Below the pieces are notes generated by a model, which did not search any database, was not told where the DNA came from, and saw nothing but the letters and a program-made list of their open reading frames with translations. Shown here in pieces: positions 53,206 through 62,448 of a DNA stretch of 64,000 bases. The DNA comes from Catellatospora sp. IY07-71 (GTDB lineage Bacteria; Actinomycetota; Actinomycetes; Mycobacteriales; Micromonosporaceae): NCBI RefSeq assembly GCF_018326265.1, contig NZ_AP023360.1:6047501-6111500 (forward strand), read 5' to 3'. How positions within the stretch are numbered: position 1 is the stretch's first letter; the number at the start of each line of letters is the position of its first letter. Made by a program: the position numbers and the translations under genes.

Positions 53206-54956
53206 GCCGCTCGGTGCTCGGAGTGCGCCGCCAAGTGCCGGTGGCGTTCCACGGCACGGGCGCCGGCGACGGCGAGCTGGCCTGGGGGCAGCGCGCCATC
53301 TGGCAGGCCATGCACTGGCTGGGCGACGGCAATCACTTCTTCAATCTCGCCCGGACGATCACGGTGCCGGCCGGGCGGGGCATGGCCGAGGTCTGTGCGG
53401 CGCTGCGCCAGGTCGTGGAGCGAACCGAGGGCTTGCGCACCCGCTTCCCCGGCTATCCCGACGACCCACGCCAGCAACTGCACCCGGAGGGCACGCTCGA
53501 CCTGGTGGTCCACGAGGTGGCGCAGGCCGCCGACGTCGACTCGGCCGCCGAGGAGCTGGCTCGCCGGCTGCGCGGGCAGGTGTTCCGGCACGAGCAGGAG
53601 TGGCCGCTGCGGGTCGGTGTGGTGTGCCGTCAGGACGTCCCGGCGCGGCTGGTCCTGGTCATCTCGCACCTGTGCGTCGACGGGGCCGCGCTGCGGCAGC
53701 TCTGCGGTGACATCGCCGCCGCACTGGCGGCGGGCGGATTGGGCGGTGCCGACCAGGCCGAGCCTGACGGCAGCGCCACCGGCCCGCTCGCGCTGGCCCA
53801 GGCTGAGTCCGATCCCGCGGGGCAGGCCAGGAGCACCGCGGCGATGCGGCACTGGCGATCGGCGCTGACCGCCACCTCGCATTCGATCTTCGACTTTCCC
53901 ACCGTCACGCCGGACGACCCGCGCTTCGCCGGCCTGACCCTGGAGTCGGCGGCGCTGGCGGTCGCCGCCGAGCACATCGCCGGCAGACTCCGCGTCACCA
54001 GTTCGTCGGTGCTGCTCACCGCCATCGCCGCGCTGCTCGGCCACTACACGGCGCACGATCAGGTGACGCTGCAGATCATCGCGGCCAACCGGCAGCCCGA
54101 GCTGCGCGCGACGGTCGCGCCGCTGGCCCAGAACGGAATGTTCACCACCTCGGTCGCGGGGTCGCCGTTCGACGCCGCGGTCCGGAAGGTGTTGCGCAGT
54201 TCGCTGGACTGCTTCCGCCACTCGGCGTACGACCCGCGCGACCTGGCCGCCCTGCTGGAGCAGGTCCGCGTGCAGCGGGGCGCGCACCCGGACCGGGAGG
54301 CGTTCTTCAACGACGCCCGGCCCGACGGCCGGTGGAGCGCGCTGCCGCAGCTCGACCCGACGCCGGAGAACCTGTCACGGCTGCGCGAGGACACCCGGCT
54401 GGCGGTGACCGACCGCTATGAGCGGCTCGGCATCAAGTCGTTCTGGGCGGTGCATCCCATGGCCGACCGGGCGGTGCTGCACCTTCAGGTGGACACCGCG
54501 TACGTGCCGGTGGCCACCGCCCTCCTGCTCATGCGCGGGGTGGAGGAGATCGTGGTGCGCGCCGTGCACGAGCCCCTGATCCTCGCCGACCTCGAGGGCC
54601 TGACCGGTGTCCGGCCGGTGCGACGGGAAGAGGGCTGGTCGCGCACCGCAGCCGGCTGGGCGCACGTGCCCTCGGTGGCCGCGCTCGTCGCCGGCTGTCC
54701 CCGGCTGGCGGCCTCGGCCGTGTTCGCCGACGGAGGCGAGGCCGGACCTCTGGTCGCCTACGCGGTGCTGGCCGAGCCCGGCCTCACCGTCGAGGACCTG
54801 CATGCCGAGCTGTGCGCGGCCGTCGGCGAGCGGACCGACGCCGTGACTCCCGGCCACTACGTGCTCTGCGACTCGGCGCCACCGCCCGGCTCGCCACTGG
54901 GCGACTGGCAGCGGCAACCGGTGCTGGCCGCGGGCAGCGGCCGTCCGCCACAGTAG
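53202..54956 (+). CDS. Solitary condensation-domain (NRPS C-like) protein
   Basis: A 584-residue protein read from the GTG overlapping the small ORF. AWGQRAIWQAMHWLGDGNHFFN and VVERTEGLRTRFPG are C-domain motifs C1-C2 and VLVISHLCVDGAAL is C3, where HHxxxDG has become SHLCVDG (His156 and Asp160 kept, first His is Ser155). No DFGWG-type motif is found. About residues 470-575 (AALVAGCPRLAASAVFADGGEAGPLVAYAVLAEP.LTVEDLHAELCAAVG) look like the C-terminal subdomain of an adenylation domain without the catalytic lysine. Probably forms an amide or ester between carrier-bound acyl chain and a free partner. Confidence 0.8.
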   Translation: MSRSVLGVRRQVPVAFHGTGAGDGELAWGQRAIWQAMHWLGDGNHFFNLARTITVPAGRGMAEVCAALRQVVERTEGLRTRFPGYPDDPRQQLHPEGTLDLVVHEVAQAADVDSAAEELARRLRGQVFRHEQEWPLRVGVVCRQDVPARLVLVISHLCVDGAALRQLCGDIAAALAAGGLGGADQAEPDGSATGPLALAQAESDPAGQARSTAAMRHWRSALTATSHSIFDFPTVTPDDPRFAGLTLESAALAVAAEHIAGRLRVTSSSVLLTAIAALLGHYTAHDQVTLQIIAANRQPELRATVAPLAQNGMFTTSVAGSPFDAAVRKVLRSSLDCFRHSAYDPRDLAALLEQVRVQRGAHPDREAFFNDARPDGRWSALPQLDPTPENLSRLREDTRLAVTDRYERLGIKSFWAVHPMADRAVLHLQVDTAYVPVATALLLMRGVEEIVVRAVHEPLILADLEGLTGVRPVRREEGWSRTAAGWAHVPSVAALVAGCPRLAASAVFADGGEAGPLVAYAVLAEPGLTVEDLHAELCAAVGERTDAVTPGHYVLCDSAPPPGSPLGDWQRQPVLAAGSGRPPQ

Positions 54957-55017
54957 AGGCGGACGGCCGCCGGCCGTGCACGATTCCGTGCCGTTGTGCG
55001 CGAGCACCGCCGGCCGG

Positions 55018-56811
55018 TCACCGGTAGGCGCGTGCCTGCATTCCGTACAGCTCGGCGTAGAGGCCCTCGGCGCGCATCAGCGTGGCGTGGTCGCCGGCTT
55101 CGACGATCCTGCCGTCCGACACGACGACGATCATGTCGGCCATCCGCACCGTGGAGAAGCGGTGCGACACGATCAGCGTGATTCCCCCGGTCTGCGCGGC
55201 GACCCGCGCGGCCTGTGCCGTGTACCGCTCGAACAGCGCGTACTCGGCCTCGGCGTCGAGGGCGGAGGTGGGCTCGTCGAGGACCAGCAGCAAGGGCTGC
55301 TCGCGCATCAGCGCCCGGCCGAGGGCGAGCTTCTGCCACTGGCCGCCGGACAGCTCCACGCCGTCGGCGTAGCTCTTGCCGAGCTGGGTGTCCAGCCCGT
55401 CCGGCAGCGCGGACACGATGTCGGCCGACCGGGCCCGCTCCAGCGCCGCCCGTACCGCATCCGTGGACGAGACCTGGTCGAGGTCACCGACGCCGACCGC
55501 CTCTCGCGCCACCAGCTCGTACCGGACGAAGTCCTGGAAGCCGGCGGCGATCCGGCGCCGCCAGTCGGTGAGCGGCATCCGGGCCAGGTCGACGCCGTCC
55601 ACGGCCACCTCGCCGGTGCTCGGCCGGTAGAATCCGCACAGCAGCTTGACCAGCGTGGACTTTCCGGCGCCGCTCTCCCCGACGATCGCCACGGTGGCAC
55701 CGGCCGACAGGTGCAGTTCGACGTCGCGCAGCACCGGCGTCCCACCCTCGTAGGCGAAGGACACGCCCCGCAGGTCGACGCCCCGGTGCAGCCGATCCGG
55801 CACAGCGGCATCGGAGACGCGGCCCGCGGTCACGTCAGCCGCTTCGCGCAGCTCCCGCAGCCGCCGATGCGTGCCGGCCATCCGCCGCAGGTCCTGCAAC
55901 AGCCCCACGGCCTGCACGACCTGCTGGTTGACCTGGGTGGCGAGGACGGTGACGAGCACCACGTCGCCGACCGTGCGCTCACCCTGGATCGCCTGGCGGA
56001 CCACCAGCAGCACGGCCGCCACGTATCCGGCGGCGAACAGCAGCTGACCGGCGGCGCGGACCGCGGTGGCCCGCACCTGCGCCCGCCACAGCCGTCCGGT
56101 CACCCCGGTCCACAGCGCGCGGTGGCGGGAGCGGATCTCCTGCTGCAGCCGGAACAGCCGCAGCTCCTTCGCCGGTCCCGCGGCAGTGGTGAGCCGGAAC
56201 AGGTTCAGCGCGAGCCGGGTCGCCTCGGCGCTCGCCATGGTGGCCCGGTCGAGGGTGCGTTCGGCCCGCCGACCGGCCAGCAGCGGCGGGATCGAGGCCA
56301 GCGGCAGCAGGAAGAGCACCGGGTTGAGCATCGCGAGCAGCACGCCGGTGACCACGGCGGCCAGGATCAGGCTGCCCGTGTTGAGCAGCGCCTGCAGTGA
56401 CGCGCGCGCCTGCTGGACCTCCTGCTCGAGCACCGTGATCAGGTCGGCGTGCGCCGGGCGCTCGTGCAGGTCGAGGCCCGCCGAGCCGTTGGTGAGCGCG
56501 ATCAGTTCCTCGTCGAACCGCAGCGTGATGAGGTCCGACAGCTCGAAGTGCGCCACGTGCGCGAAGTGCCCGAAGGTCAGCACGGCGACGGCGAGCCCCG
56601 CCACGGTCAGCGCGGCCAAGGTCACCGCCCCGCTCCGCCCCTCGGCGACGGCGTTGATCAGCCATTTCAGGGCGAGACCGATCAGCGGCGCGGCCACCGC
56701 GCCGGCGAGCATCAGCACGACCGCCGCCGCCGTCTTGCCACGGTGTTCCCGCCATGCCGCGCCCAGCAGCTGCCGGGCCGCCGCCCACAGGTTGTCCATG
56801 CCGCCGGTCAC
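55018..56811 (-). CDS. ABC exporter half-transporter 2
   Basis: The 597-residue type IV ABC protein is read from GTG 56811 (GAGGTG upstream), which overlaps the stop of transporter 1 (GTGA). Membrane domain with six helices (TAAAVVLMLAGAVAAPLIGLAL first) and ATPase domain: Walker A GESGAGKST, Q-loop FQDF, signature LSGGQWQ, Walker B LLVLDEPTSALD and H-loop SHRF. Forms a likely heterodimer with the neighbour to export the cluster product. Convergent with the condensation gene. Confidence 0.93.
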   Translation of the reverse strand: MTGGMDNLWAAARQLLGAAWREHRGKTAAAVVLMLAGAVAAPLIGLALKWLINAVAEGRSGAVTLAALTVAGLAVAVLTFGHFAHVAHFELSDLITLRFDEELIALTNGSAGLDLHERPAHADLITVLEQEVQQARASLQALLNTGSLILAAVVTGVLLAMLNPVLFLLPLASIPPLLAGRRAERTLDRATMASAEATRLALNLFRLTTAAGPAKELRLFRLQQEIRSRHRALWTGVTGRLWRAQVRATAVRAAGQLLFAAGYVAAVLLVVRQAIQGERTVGDVVLVTVLATQVNQQVVQAVGLLQDLRRMAGTHRRLRELREAADVTAGRVSDAAVPDRLHRGVDLRGVSFAYEGGTPVLRDVELHLSAGATVAIVGESGAGKSTLVKLLCGFYRPSTGEVAVDGVDLARMPLTDWRRRIAAGFQDFVRYELVAREAVGVGDLDQVSSTDAVRAALERARSADIVSALPDGLDTQLGKSYADGVELSGGQWQKLALGRALMREQPLLLVLDEPTSALDAEAEYALFERYTAQAARVAAQTGGITLIVSHRFSTVRMADMIVVVSDGRIVEAGDHATLMRAEGLYAELYGMQARAYR

Positions 56812-58703
56812 ACCGTCACCTCGCTGTGGTCGTCCTGGGGCTCGTCGTCGGCGAACCGGTCCGCCTGGAGCCGGAACAGTTCCGCGTACCGGCCGTTGCG
56901 GCGGATCAGCTCGTCGTGCGAGCCCTCCTCGTGCACGCGCCCGGAGTCGAGGACGATGATGTGGTCGGCGTGACGCACGGTGGAGAACCGGTGCGAGATC
57001 AGGACGGTGGTGGCGTCTGCGGTCAGCCGGACGAACTCGTCGAAGAAGCGGGACTCCGCGCGCACGTCGAGGCTCGCCGTGGGCTCGTCCAGCACCAGCA
57101 CCGAGGCCCCGCTGCGCAGCGCGAAGAGCGCCCGCGCCAGCGCGACCCGCTGCCACTGGCCACCGGACAGGTCCGCGCCGCCGGTGACGTGCCGGGCCAG
57201 TGGCGTGTCGAAGCCGGCGGACAGGCTTTCCAGGGTGGTCTCGATCCCCGCATCGGCCGCCGCGGCGCGGACCCGGTCCCGATCACCGAGGTGTTCTGCC
57301 GCGCCGAAGGCGATGTTGTCGGCCGCCGACACCTCGTACCGGTTGAAGTCCTGGAAGATGACGGCCAGCCGGGCCCGCCACGCGTCGACCGGGAACGCCC
57401 GCAGGTCCAGGCCGTCGACCGTCACCGCCCCTTGCTGCGGGTCGTACAGCCGGGCCAGCAGCTTCACCAGCGTGGTCTTGCCGGCACCGTTGACACCGAC
57501 GATCGCGGTGCAGCGGCCGGCCGGGATGACCAGGTTCAGCCCGTCGTAGACCGGCCGCGACTGCCCGGGGTAGCGGAACGTCACGTCGCTGAAGCGGATC
57601 TCGCCACGCGGCGCCGACGCCGCCGGGAGGCGCTCGCCGGGCGGTACGCCGGGCGGCGATGCCGCCGGGTACTCGTCCACGGCCTGCTCGAACGCGCGCA
57701 CCGCGCGGAAGGCGTTCATCCCGAACTGGGTCTGGACGTCCGCCTCCGGATAGAACTCGCCGAGCCGCAGCGCGCCCAGCACCGCCTGCAGCACCAGCAC
57801 CAGGCTGGTGATGTCCATCCCCGCCAGTCCGGCACGGGCCGCCGCCACCGTCACCGCCGAGGCCGCCGCAAGGCCGAAGACGGTGTACCAGCCGTACGGC
57901 CGCAGCAGGATGCGGCGGCGGGCCGCCCAGACGGGGTGTATCCACTCGTGGTAGGCGGCGCGGTACTGGTCGCGCAGCCAGTGCACGAGCCCAAAGATCC
58001 GGATCTCCTTGGCCGCGACGGCGCCCATCGCCAGTTCCCGGAAGTATCGGCTCTTGCGCCGGGCGCCGGCGTACTTGGCGACCACCTGGGAGTACCGGCG
58101 CAGGCCGCCACGCTGGCCGTAGCGGAACGCGAGCACCGCGGCGAGCACGGCCGCCGCGGCCCACCAGGCGAACGCGAATCCGATCACGGCGACGTACCCG
58201 AGCAGCGAGGTGACGCGGGCGATCAGGTGGAGCAGGCCGGCGCATGCCTTGCCGGGGCTCTGGAAGCCGTGCTGGAGCTCGTGGCCGGCCTCGCCGAGGG
58301 CGTCGAGCAGCCGCTGGTCCTCCAGGGGCGCGATGCCGGGGCTGCGCAGTGACGCGGCCATGAGGCGGTCGAAGATCCTGCCGTCGACCCGCCGGGCGAC
58401 CAGTTCGCCGAGCGCCGTCTGCAGCGGGCTCAGCGACTGCTGCAAGGCGAACGCGCCGGACGCGACGGCGAAGGCCCAGACGACGCCTGACCACTGCGGG
58501 GATCCGACGCCTGCCGCCACCGCCGACGGGATGCGCCCCAGCATCACGCTCGTCGCGATGACGAACGCGACCGGCAGCAGCCCGAGCAGGAGGTTGCCCA
58601 CGGCCAGGGCGGCGGTCAGCCCGATCCCCGCGTACGGCAGCAGCCCGGCGATGCGGAACCGGGCGGCGACGGCGTCGGCAAAGGACCTGCCGAAGGTATT
58701 CAT
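56808..58703 (-). CDS. ABC exporter half-transporter 1
   Basis: The 631-residue half-transporter starts MNTFGRSFADAVAARFRI (ATG 58703; AGGATGATG upstream). Six membrane helices, with an unusually charged cytoplasmic linker EYPAASPPGVPPGERLPAA, and an ATPase domain: Walker A GVNGAGKTT, FQDFNRYEV, LSGGQWQ, VLVLDEPTASLD and SHRF. Walker A has GVNGAGKT where the partner has GESGAGKS, and both D-loops keep LD, so two functional sites are possible. Upstream frame to 58805 is probably non-coding. Confidence 0.93.
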   Translation of the reverse strand: MNTFGRSFADAVAARFRIAGLLPYAGIGLTAALAVGNLLLGLLPVAFVIATSVMLGRIPSAVAAGVGSPQWSGVVWAFAVASGAFALQQSLSPLQTALGELVARRVDGRIFDRLMAASLRSPGIAPLEDQRLLDALGEAGHELQHGFQSPGKACAGLLHLIARVTSLLGYVAVIGFAFAWWAAAAVLAAVLAFRYGQRGGLRRYSQVVAKYAGARRKSRYFRELAMGAVAAKEIRIFGLVHWLRDQYRAAYHEWIHPVWAARRRILLRPYGWYTVFGLAAASAVTVAAARAGLAGMDITSLVLVLQAVLGALRLGEFYPEADVQTQFGMNAFRAVRAFEQAVDEYPAASPPGVPPGERLPAASAPRGEIRFSDVTFRYPGQSRPVYDGLNLVIPAGRCTAIVGVNGAGKTTLVKLLARLYDPQQGAVTVDGLDLRAFPVDAWRARLAVIFQDFNRYEVSAADNIAFGAAEHLGDRDRVRAAAADAGIETTLESLSAGFDTPLARHVTGGADLSGGQWQRVALARALFALRSGASVLVLDEPTASLDVRAESRFFDEFVRLTADATTVLISHRFSTVRHADHIIVLDSGRVHEEGSHDELIRRNGRYAELFRLQADRFADDEPQDDHSEVTV

Positions 58704-58890
58704 CAAGGCATCATCCTGATTCGGTCTCCGGTCGGGTGGCTCGGCAGCGGACCCGCTGGCGGCGCGACCCTGCGCAACGCCCCGATCTGCTGCTGCCGAG
58801 TCCACGGCACGATCGACACCGACCGCGCCACTCTGCGCTGCCGGCCGCGGGTGGCGCGGCGTCCTCCGCCACCCGCCCCGCGGTCACCGC

Positions 58891-60129
58891 CTACCCGTCG
58901 GCCCTGGGCGTCAGGTGCAGCGGCAGTTCCTCGAAGCCGCGGAAGGTCGGGCTCTTGATCCTGCGGAACGGTCCGTTGAGCGTGATCCGCTCGGTGCGCG
59001 CGAACAGCTGCCGGAGGAACGTCGAGGTCTCCAGCCGGACCAGCGGCGCTCCCACGCAGAAATGGATGCCGCTGCCGAACGCCACGTGCCCGTCGGACTG
59101 GCGCTCGGCGCGGAACCGGTCCGGATCCTCCCACCGGCGGGGGTCGCGGTTGGCGGCCGCGAAGGACAGCTGCACGCGGGAACCGGCGGGGATGACCGTG
59201 CCGCCGATCTCGACATCGGCGGTGGCGGTGCGGAAGACGCTCTGCACGGGTGGGTCGAACCGCAGGGTCTCCTCGACCGCGCCCGGGATCAGCTCCTGCT
59301 TCGCCCGCACCAGCGCGTCCTGGTCGGGGTGGTTCATCATGGCCAGGCACAGGTTGCCCAGCAGGTGGGTGGTCGTCTCGTTGCCGCCGACGAGCAGCGC
59401 CAGGCACAGCCACACCAGCTCGTCGTCGCGGAGCTGGTCCTCGTTCGCCGCGAGCAGCTTGGAGATCAGGTCGTCGCCCGTCGGCTGCGCGCGGCGCTGG
59501 TCGAGCAGGGTGTGGAAGTAGACGGAGATGCCGGCCACCGCGGACAGCGCCTTCTTGGCCGCCTGCCGCCGATACGCCGCGTCCGGGGCCTCGTCGTCGA
59601 GGCCGGAGCGGGGGCGCAGCCGGGCGTTGGCGTTGAACCCTTCGATCACCCCCGCGGACCAGGCTTTGAACTGCGCCACGTCGTCACCCGGGATCCCCAG
59701 CACGGCGGCGATGACCCGCACCGGCAGCGGCACGAGCACCTGGCTCACGATCTCGACGTCCTCGGCGGCCAGCGCCGCGTCGAGCAGCTCCCGGCAGATC
59801 TGCTCGACCAGGGGCCGCCACGACTCCACCGCCCGTGGGGTGAGATCGCGGTTGATCAGGCGCCGGAGCCTGGTGTGGTCCGGGGGGTCGACGCCGAACA
59901 GGATCGGGAGCCTGGACTTGTCGTAGGCGATGCCGTCGGCCGAGGAGAATCGCTCGTGGTCCTTGGCCGCCGCGCGGACGTCGTCGTAGCCGCTGACGAT
60001 CCAGATGTCCCGATGCGCGAGGTAGACCGGGCCCGATGCGCGCAGAAGCGTGTCGTAGAAGGGATACGGCTCGTCCATCATCTCCGGCGAGAATGGATCG
60101 ATGTCGCCGACGAGCGGTGTCATGGTCAT
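58891..60129 (-). CDS. Cytochrome P450
   Basis: The 412-residue soluble P450 is read from ATG 60129 (GGGGG 7 bases upstream). I-helix LLVGGNETTTH (G-x-E-T-T oxygen-activation motif), ExxR in EETLRFDPPVQ (Glu/Arg pair), heme loop FGSGIHFCVGAPL with Cys ligand. Actinobacterial CYP105/107-like appearance. First gene of the leftward operon with the two exporters; divergent from the carrier-ligase gene. Expected to hydroxylate or crosslink a carrier-bound or free intermediate. Confidence 0.94.
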   Translation of the reverse strand: MTMTPLVGDIDPFSPEMMDEPYPFYDTLLRASGPVYLAHRDIWIVSGYDDVRAAAKDHERFSSADGIAYDKSRLPILFGVDPPDHTRLRRLINRDLTPRAVESWRPLVEQICRELLDAALAAEDVEIVSQVLVPLPVRVIAAVLGIPGDDVAQFKAWSAGVIEGFNANARLRPRSGLDDEAPDAAYRRQAAKKALSAVAGISVYFHTLLDQRRAQPTGDDLISKLLAANEDQLRDDELVWLCLALLVGGNETTTHLLGNLCLAMMNHPDQDALVRAKQELIPGAVEETLRFDPPVQSVFRTATADVEIGGTVIPAGSRVQLSFAAANRDPRRWEDPDRFRAERQSDGHVAFGSGIHFCVGAPLVRLETSTFLRQLFARTERITLNGPFRRIKSPTFRGFEELPLHLTPRADG

Positions 60130-60330
60130 CAACTTGCCCCCGTAGCCGAAGTTCCGTGCGGCCGCTGCGAGAGTGCCACACGAGAGCGTTCATGGCAATC
60201 TATGGACACGCTCCCACGAACGGGCTATGTTCTGCCTTGGCTCCGATATGCACTGTGCGCCAGCGTGCGGCGGGCCAGGGCCTGACCTGCCAAAAGGTCA
60301 CTGATCTGCAATCCAACGGGGGATAGTCGA

Positions 60331-62139
60331 ATGACGCTGCTCGATGTGGAAAAACGGATACAGTCCATTTGCTGGGACGTGCTGAAGCGTTCGGATCTCG
60401 GCCTGGACGACGACCTCCTGCAGGCCGGCATGGACTCTCTCGCGGCCGTCGAGATAGTGACGCGCGTCGAGCTGGCCTTCGGCGTCGACGTGGTGGACAC
60501 GATCTTCGAGACGCCCACGGTGCGGCAGCTCAGCGCCGTGGTGCTCCGGTCGGCGAGCGCCGCCGCCCCGGACGGCCCCGCGGCGGGTGCGCCGACGGCC
60601 TGGCAGCTACCGGAGACCAGGAACTTCCTCGACCTCATCGCCACCGCCGCGCAACGCTACGGCGACCGGCCGTACCTGCTCCAGGGTGACGGCGAGTCCC
60701 GCGACATCAGCTTCGCCGAGGTGCTGGCGTTCACCCGCGGCTGCGCCGCCCTGCTCGACGAGCACGGCGTGCCGCCGGGCGGCCGGGTCGCCATGGTGCT
60801 GCACAACTCCTCGCTCGCCGCGCTGCTGTTCCTCGGCGTGGTCGGCGCGCAGCGGGTGCTCGTGCCGCTCAACCCCAAGTCCGGCCCCGCCGAGCTGGAG
60901 GCCCAGCTGGCCCACGCCGGGCCGGCCCTGGTGCTGGGACGGCAGAGCACGTCGGACAAGCTGCCGGCGGCGAGCTGGCTGTCGGTCGACGACGAGGCCG
61001 GCTTCCTCCGCGACGTGCTCGCGAAGGGCGCCGGCGAGCCGGGGCCGATCTCCGCGGCCGACAGCAGCGGCGAGCTGGACGCGGTGGTCGTCTACACCTC
61101 CGGCTCCACCGGCACCCCGAAGGGCGTCGTGCTGTCGCACCGCAGCCTGATCTCCGGTGCGGTCGCGATGGCCGAGTGGGCCGAAGCGGGCGAGGACGAC
61201 ATCATCCTCAACGTCAACCCGCTGTTCCACGCGGGCGGCCAGATGTTTCCGACGCTGACCCCACTGTGGTGCGGCGGCCGATCGGTCTGCGTACGCTCCG
61301 AGGCGGCGCTGGCCCGGTTCTGGACCTACGTGGACCGCTACCGGCCCACCTGGACGCTGGTCGTCAACGCCTACCTGGCGCACCTCGCCGAGAAGCCGGA
61401 ACGCCCGGCGGCGGGGACCCTCAAGGGTGTGCTCGCCGGCGGCTCGCCGCTGAGCCCGGCCCTGATCCACCGCTTCGAGAGCACGTTCGACATCCCGGTG
61501 TACCAGGTGTACGGCATGACCGAGCTGGCCACGATCACCACCGTCGAGCCGCGCGACCGCAAGCCCGGCGACACCCGCACCGCCGGGCTGCCGGTGGCCT
61601 GCTCGCAGGTGCGGGTGGTCGGGCTCGACGGCAGCGACGTGCCCGCGGGCGACAACGGCGAGGTGCTGCTCACCGGCGCGAATCTCTTCACCCGCTACGA
61701 GCAGGCCCCGGAGCTGACCGCCGAGCGGCTGCGCGACGGCTGGATCCGCACCGGAGATCTGGGCCAGCTCGACGCGAACGGCGAGCTGACCATCGTCGAC
61801 CGTCTCGACAGCATGGTGATCGTCAACGGCGAGAACGTCTATCCGGCGGAGATCGAATCCGTCGTGCCGCACCTGGCGGGTGTCGAGGACGCGGTCGTCG
61901 CCGCACTCCCCCATCCGGTGACCGGCGTGGAGCTCGTCCTCGTCTACAAGCTGCTGCCCGGCACCGCCGCCGACGAGGACGGCTGGCGGGCGACGCTGCT
62001 CAAGCACGTCAGCACGTTCAAGGTGCCGCGCCGGTTCGTCGCGCTCAAGGAGCTCGACGTGGAGGAGTTCCCACGCACCCCGCTGGGCAAGATCGTGCGG
62101 CCGGACGTGCAGCGGCTGGCCGTAGAGCACCTGTCGTGA
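60331..62139 (+). CDS. Carrier protein-acyl-AMP ligase fusion (ACP/PCP-AL)
   Basis: The 602-residue protein begins with a carrier domain (1-80): LGLDDDLLQAGMDSLAAVEIV with Ser36 as phosphopantetheine site, then an adenylate-forming enzyme (about 90-600). A3 VYTSGSTGTPKGVVLSHRSL, A4-like NVNPLFHAGGQMFPT, A5 YGMTELAT, A7 WIRTGDLG, A8 VDRLDSMVIVNGENVYPAEIE, A10 PLGKIVRPD with the catalytic Lys. It resembles medium-chain or aryl acyl-CoA synthetases more than NRPS A-domains. The carrier-first order is unusual. Probably activates a carboxylic acid and loads it on its own or a partner carrier. GGGGGA stands before the ATG. Confidence 0.9.
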   Translation: MTLLDVEKRIQSICWDVLKRSDLGLDDDLLQAGMDSLAAVEIVTRVELAFGVDVVDTIFETPTVRQLSAVVLRSASAAAPDGPAAGAPTAWQLPETRNFLDLIATAAQRYGDRPYLLQGDGESRDISFAEVLAFTRGCAALLDEHGVPPGGRVAMVLHNSSLAALLFLGVVGAQRVLVPLNPKSGPAELEAQLAHAGPALVLGRQSTSDKLPAASWLSVDDEAGFLRDVLAKGAGEPGPISAADSSGELDAVVVYTSGSTGTPKGVVLSHRSLISGAVAMAEWAEAGEDDIILNVNPLFHAGGQMFPTLTPLWCGGRSVCVRSEAALARFWTYVDRYRPTWTLVVNAYLAHLAEKPERPAAGTLKGVLAGGSPLSPALIHRFESTFDIPVYQVYGMTELATITTVEPRDRKPGDTRTAGLPVACSQVRVVGLDGSDVPAGDNGEVLLTGANLFTRYEQAPELTAERLRDGWIRTGDLGQLDANGELTIVDRLDSMVIVNGENVYPAEIESVVPHLAGVEDAVVAALPHPVTGVELVLVYKLLPGTAADEDGWRATLLKHVSTFKVPRRFVALKELDVEEFPRTPLGKIVRPDVQRLAVEHLS

Positions 62140-62143
62140 GCCG

Positions 62144-62168
62144 TCGCGCCGCCCGCGGGGTGGCGCGA
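62144..62168 (+). terminator. Hairpin after the carrier-ligase gene
   Basis: TCGCGCC (62144-62150) and GGCGCGA (62162-62168), with an inner CCC/GGG pairing; 5 bases past the stop. The 280 bases up to the next gene have no recognisable protein frame. Confidence 0.5.
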
Positions 62169-62448
62169 GGCGGCCTGCGACCTGAGCGAATGACCCGACA
62201 CGACACGACCGGCGGTCTCCCGGTGCGGTCCTGACACAGGCCGGCACGGCGAGCCTGCAGGCGGCCGAACAGCGCCGTGGCGCCGTATTCGCGGACCGCC
62301 ATCACCCGGATCAGTGCACGCACCGACGGAGCAGACATCGTCGTCTGGCTGCCGGCGACAACACGCGTCCCACAATCGACCGCTGCCGCATGCCCAGGCC
62401 ACCGGGCCATCGCGCATGCTCGCGGGTTCCCTGCATTGGAGGATGATG

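Noticed and set aside
60130..60330. Possible binding sites in the divergent P450/carrier-ligase gap
   Set aside because: I see some short inverted patches (around GTTCATGG and CACGCTCCCACGAACG) but none with a convincing palindrome or promoter spacing.
62189..62233. Tiny plus-strand frame MTRHDTTGGLPVRS after the carrier-ligase gene
   Set aside because: No ribosome site and no coupling; too short to support as a peptide gene.
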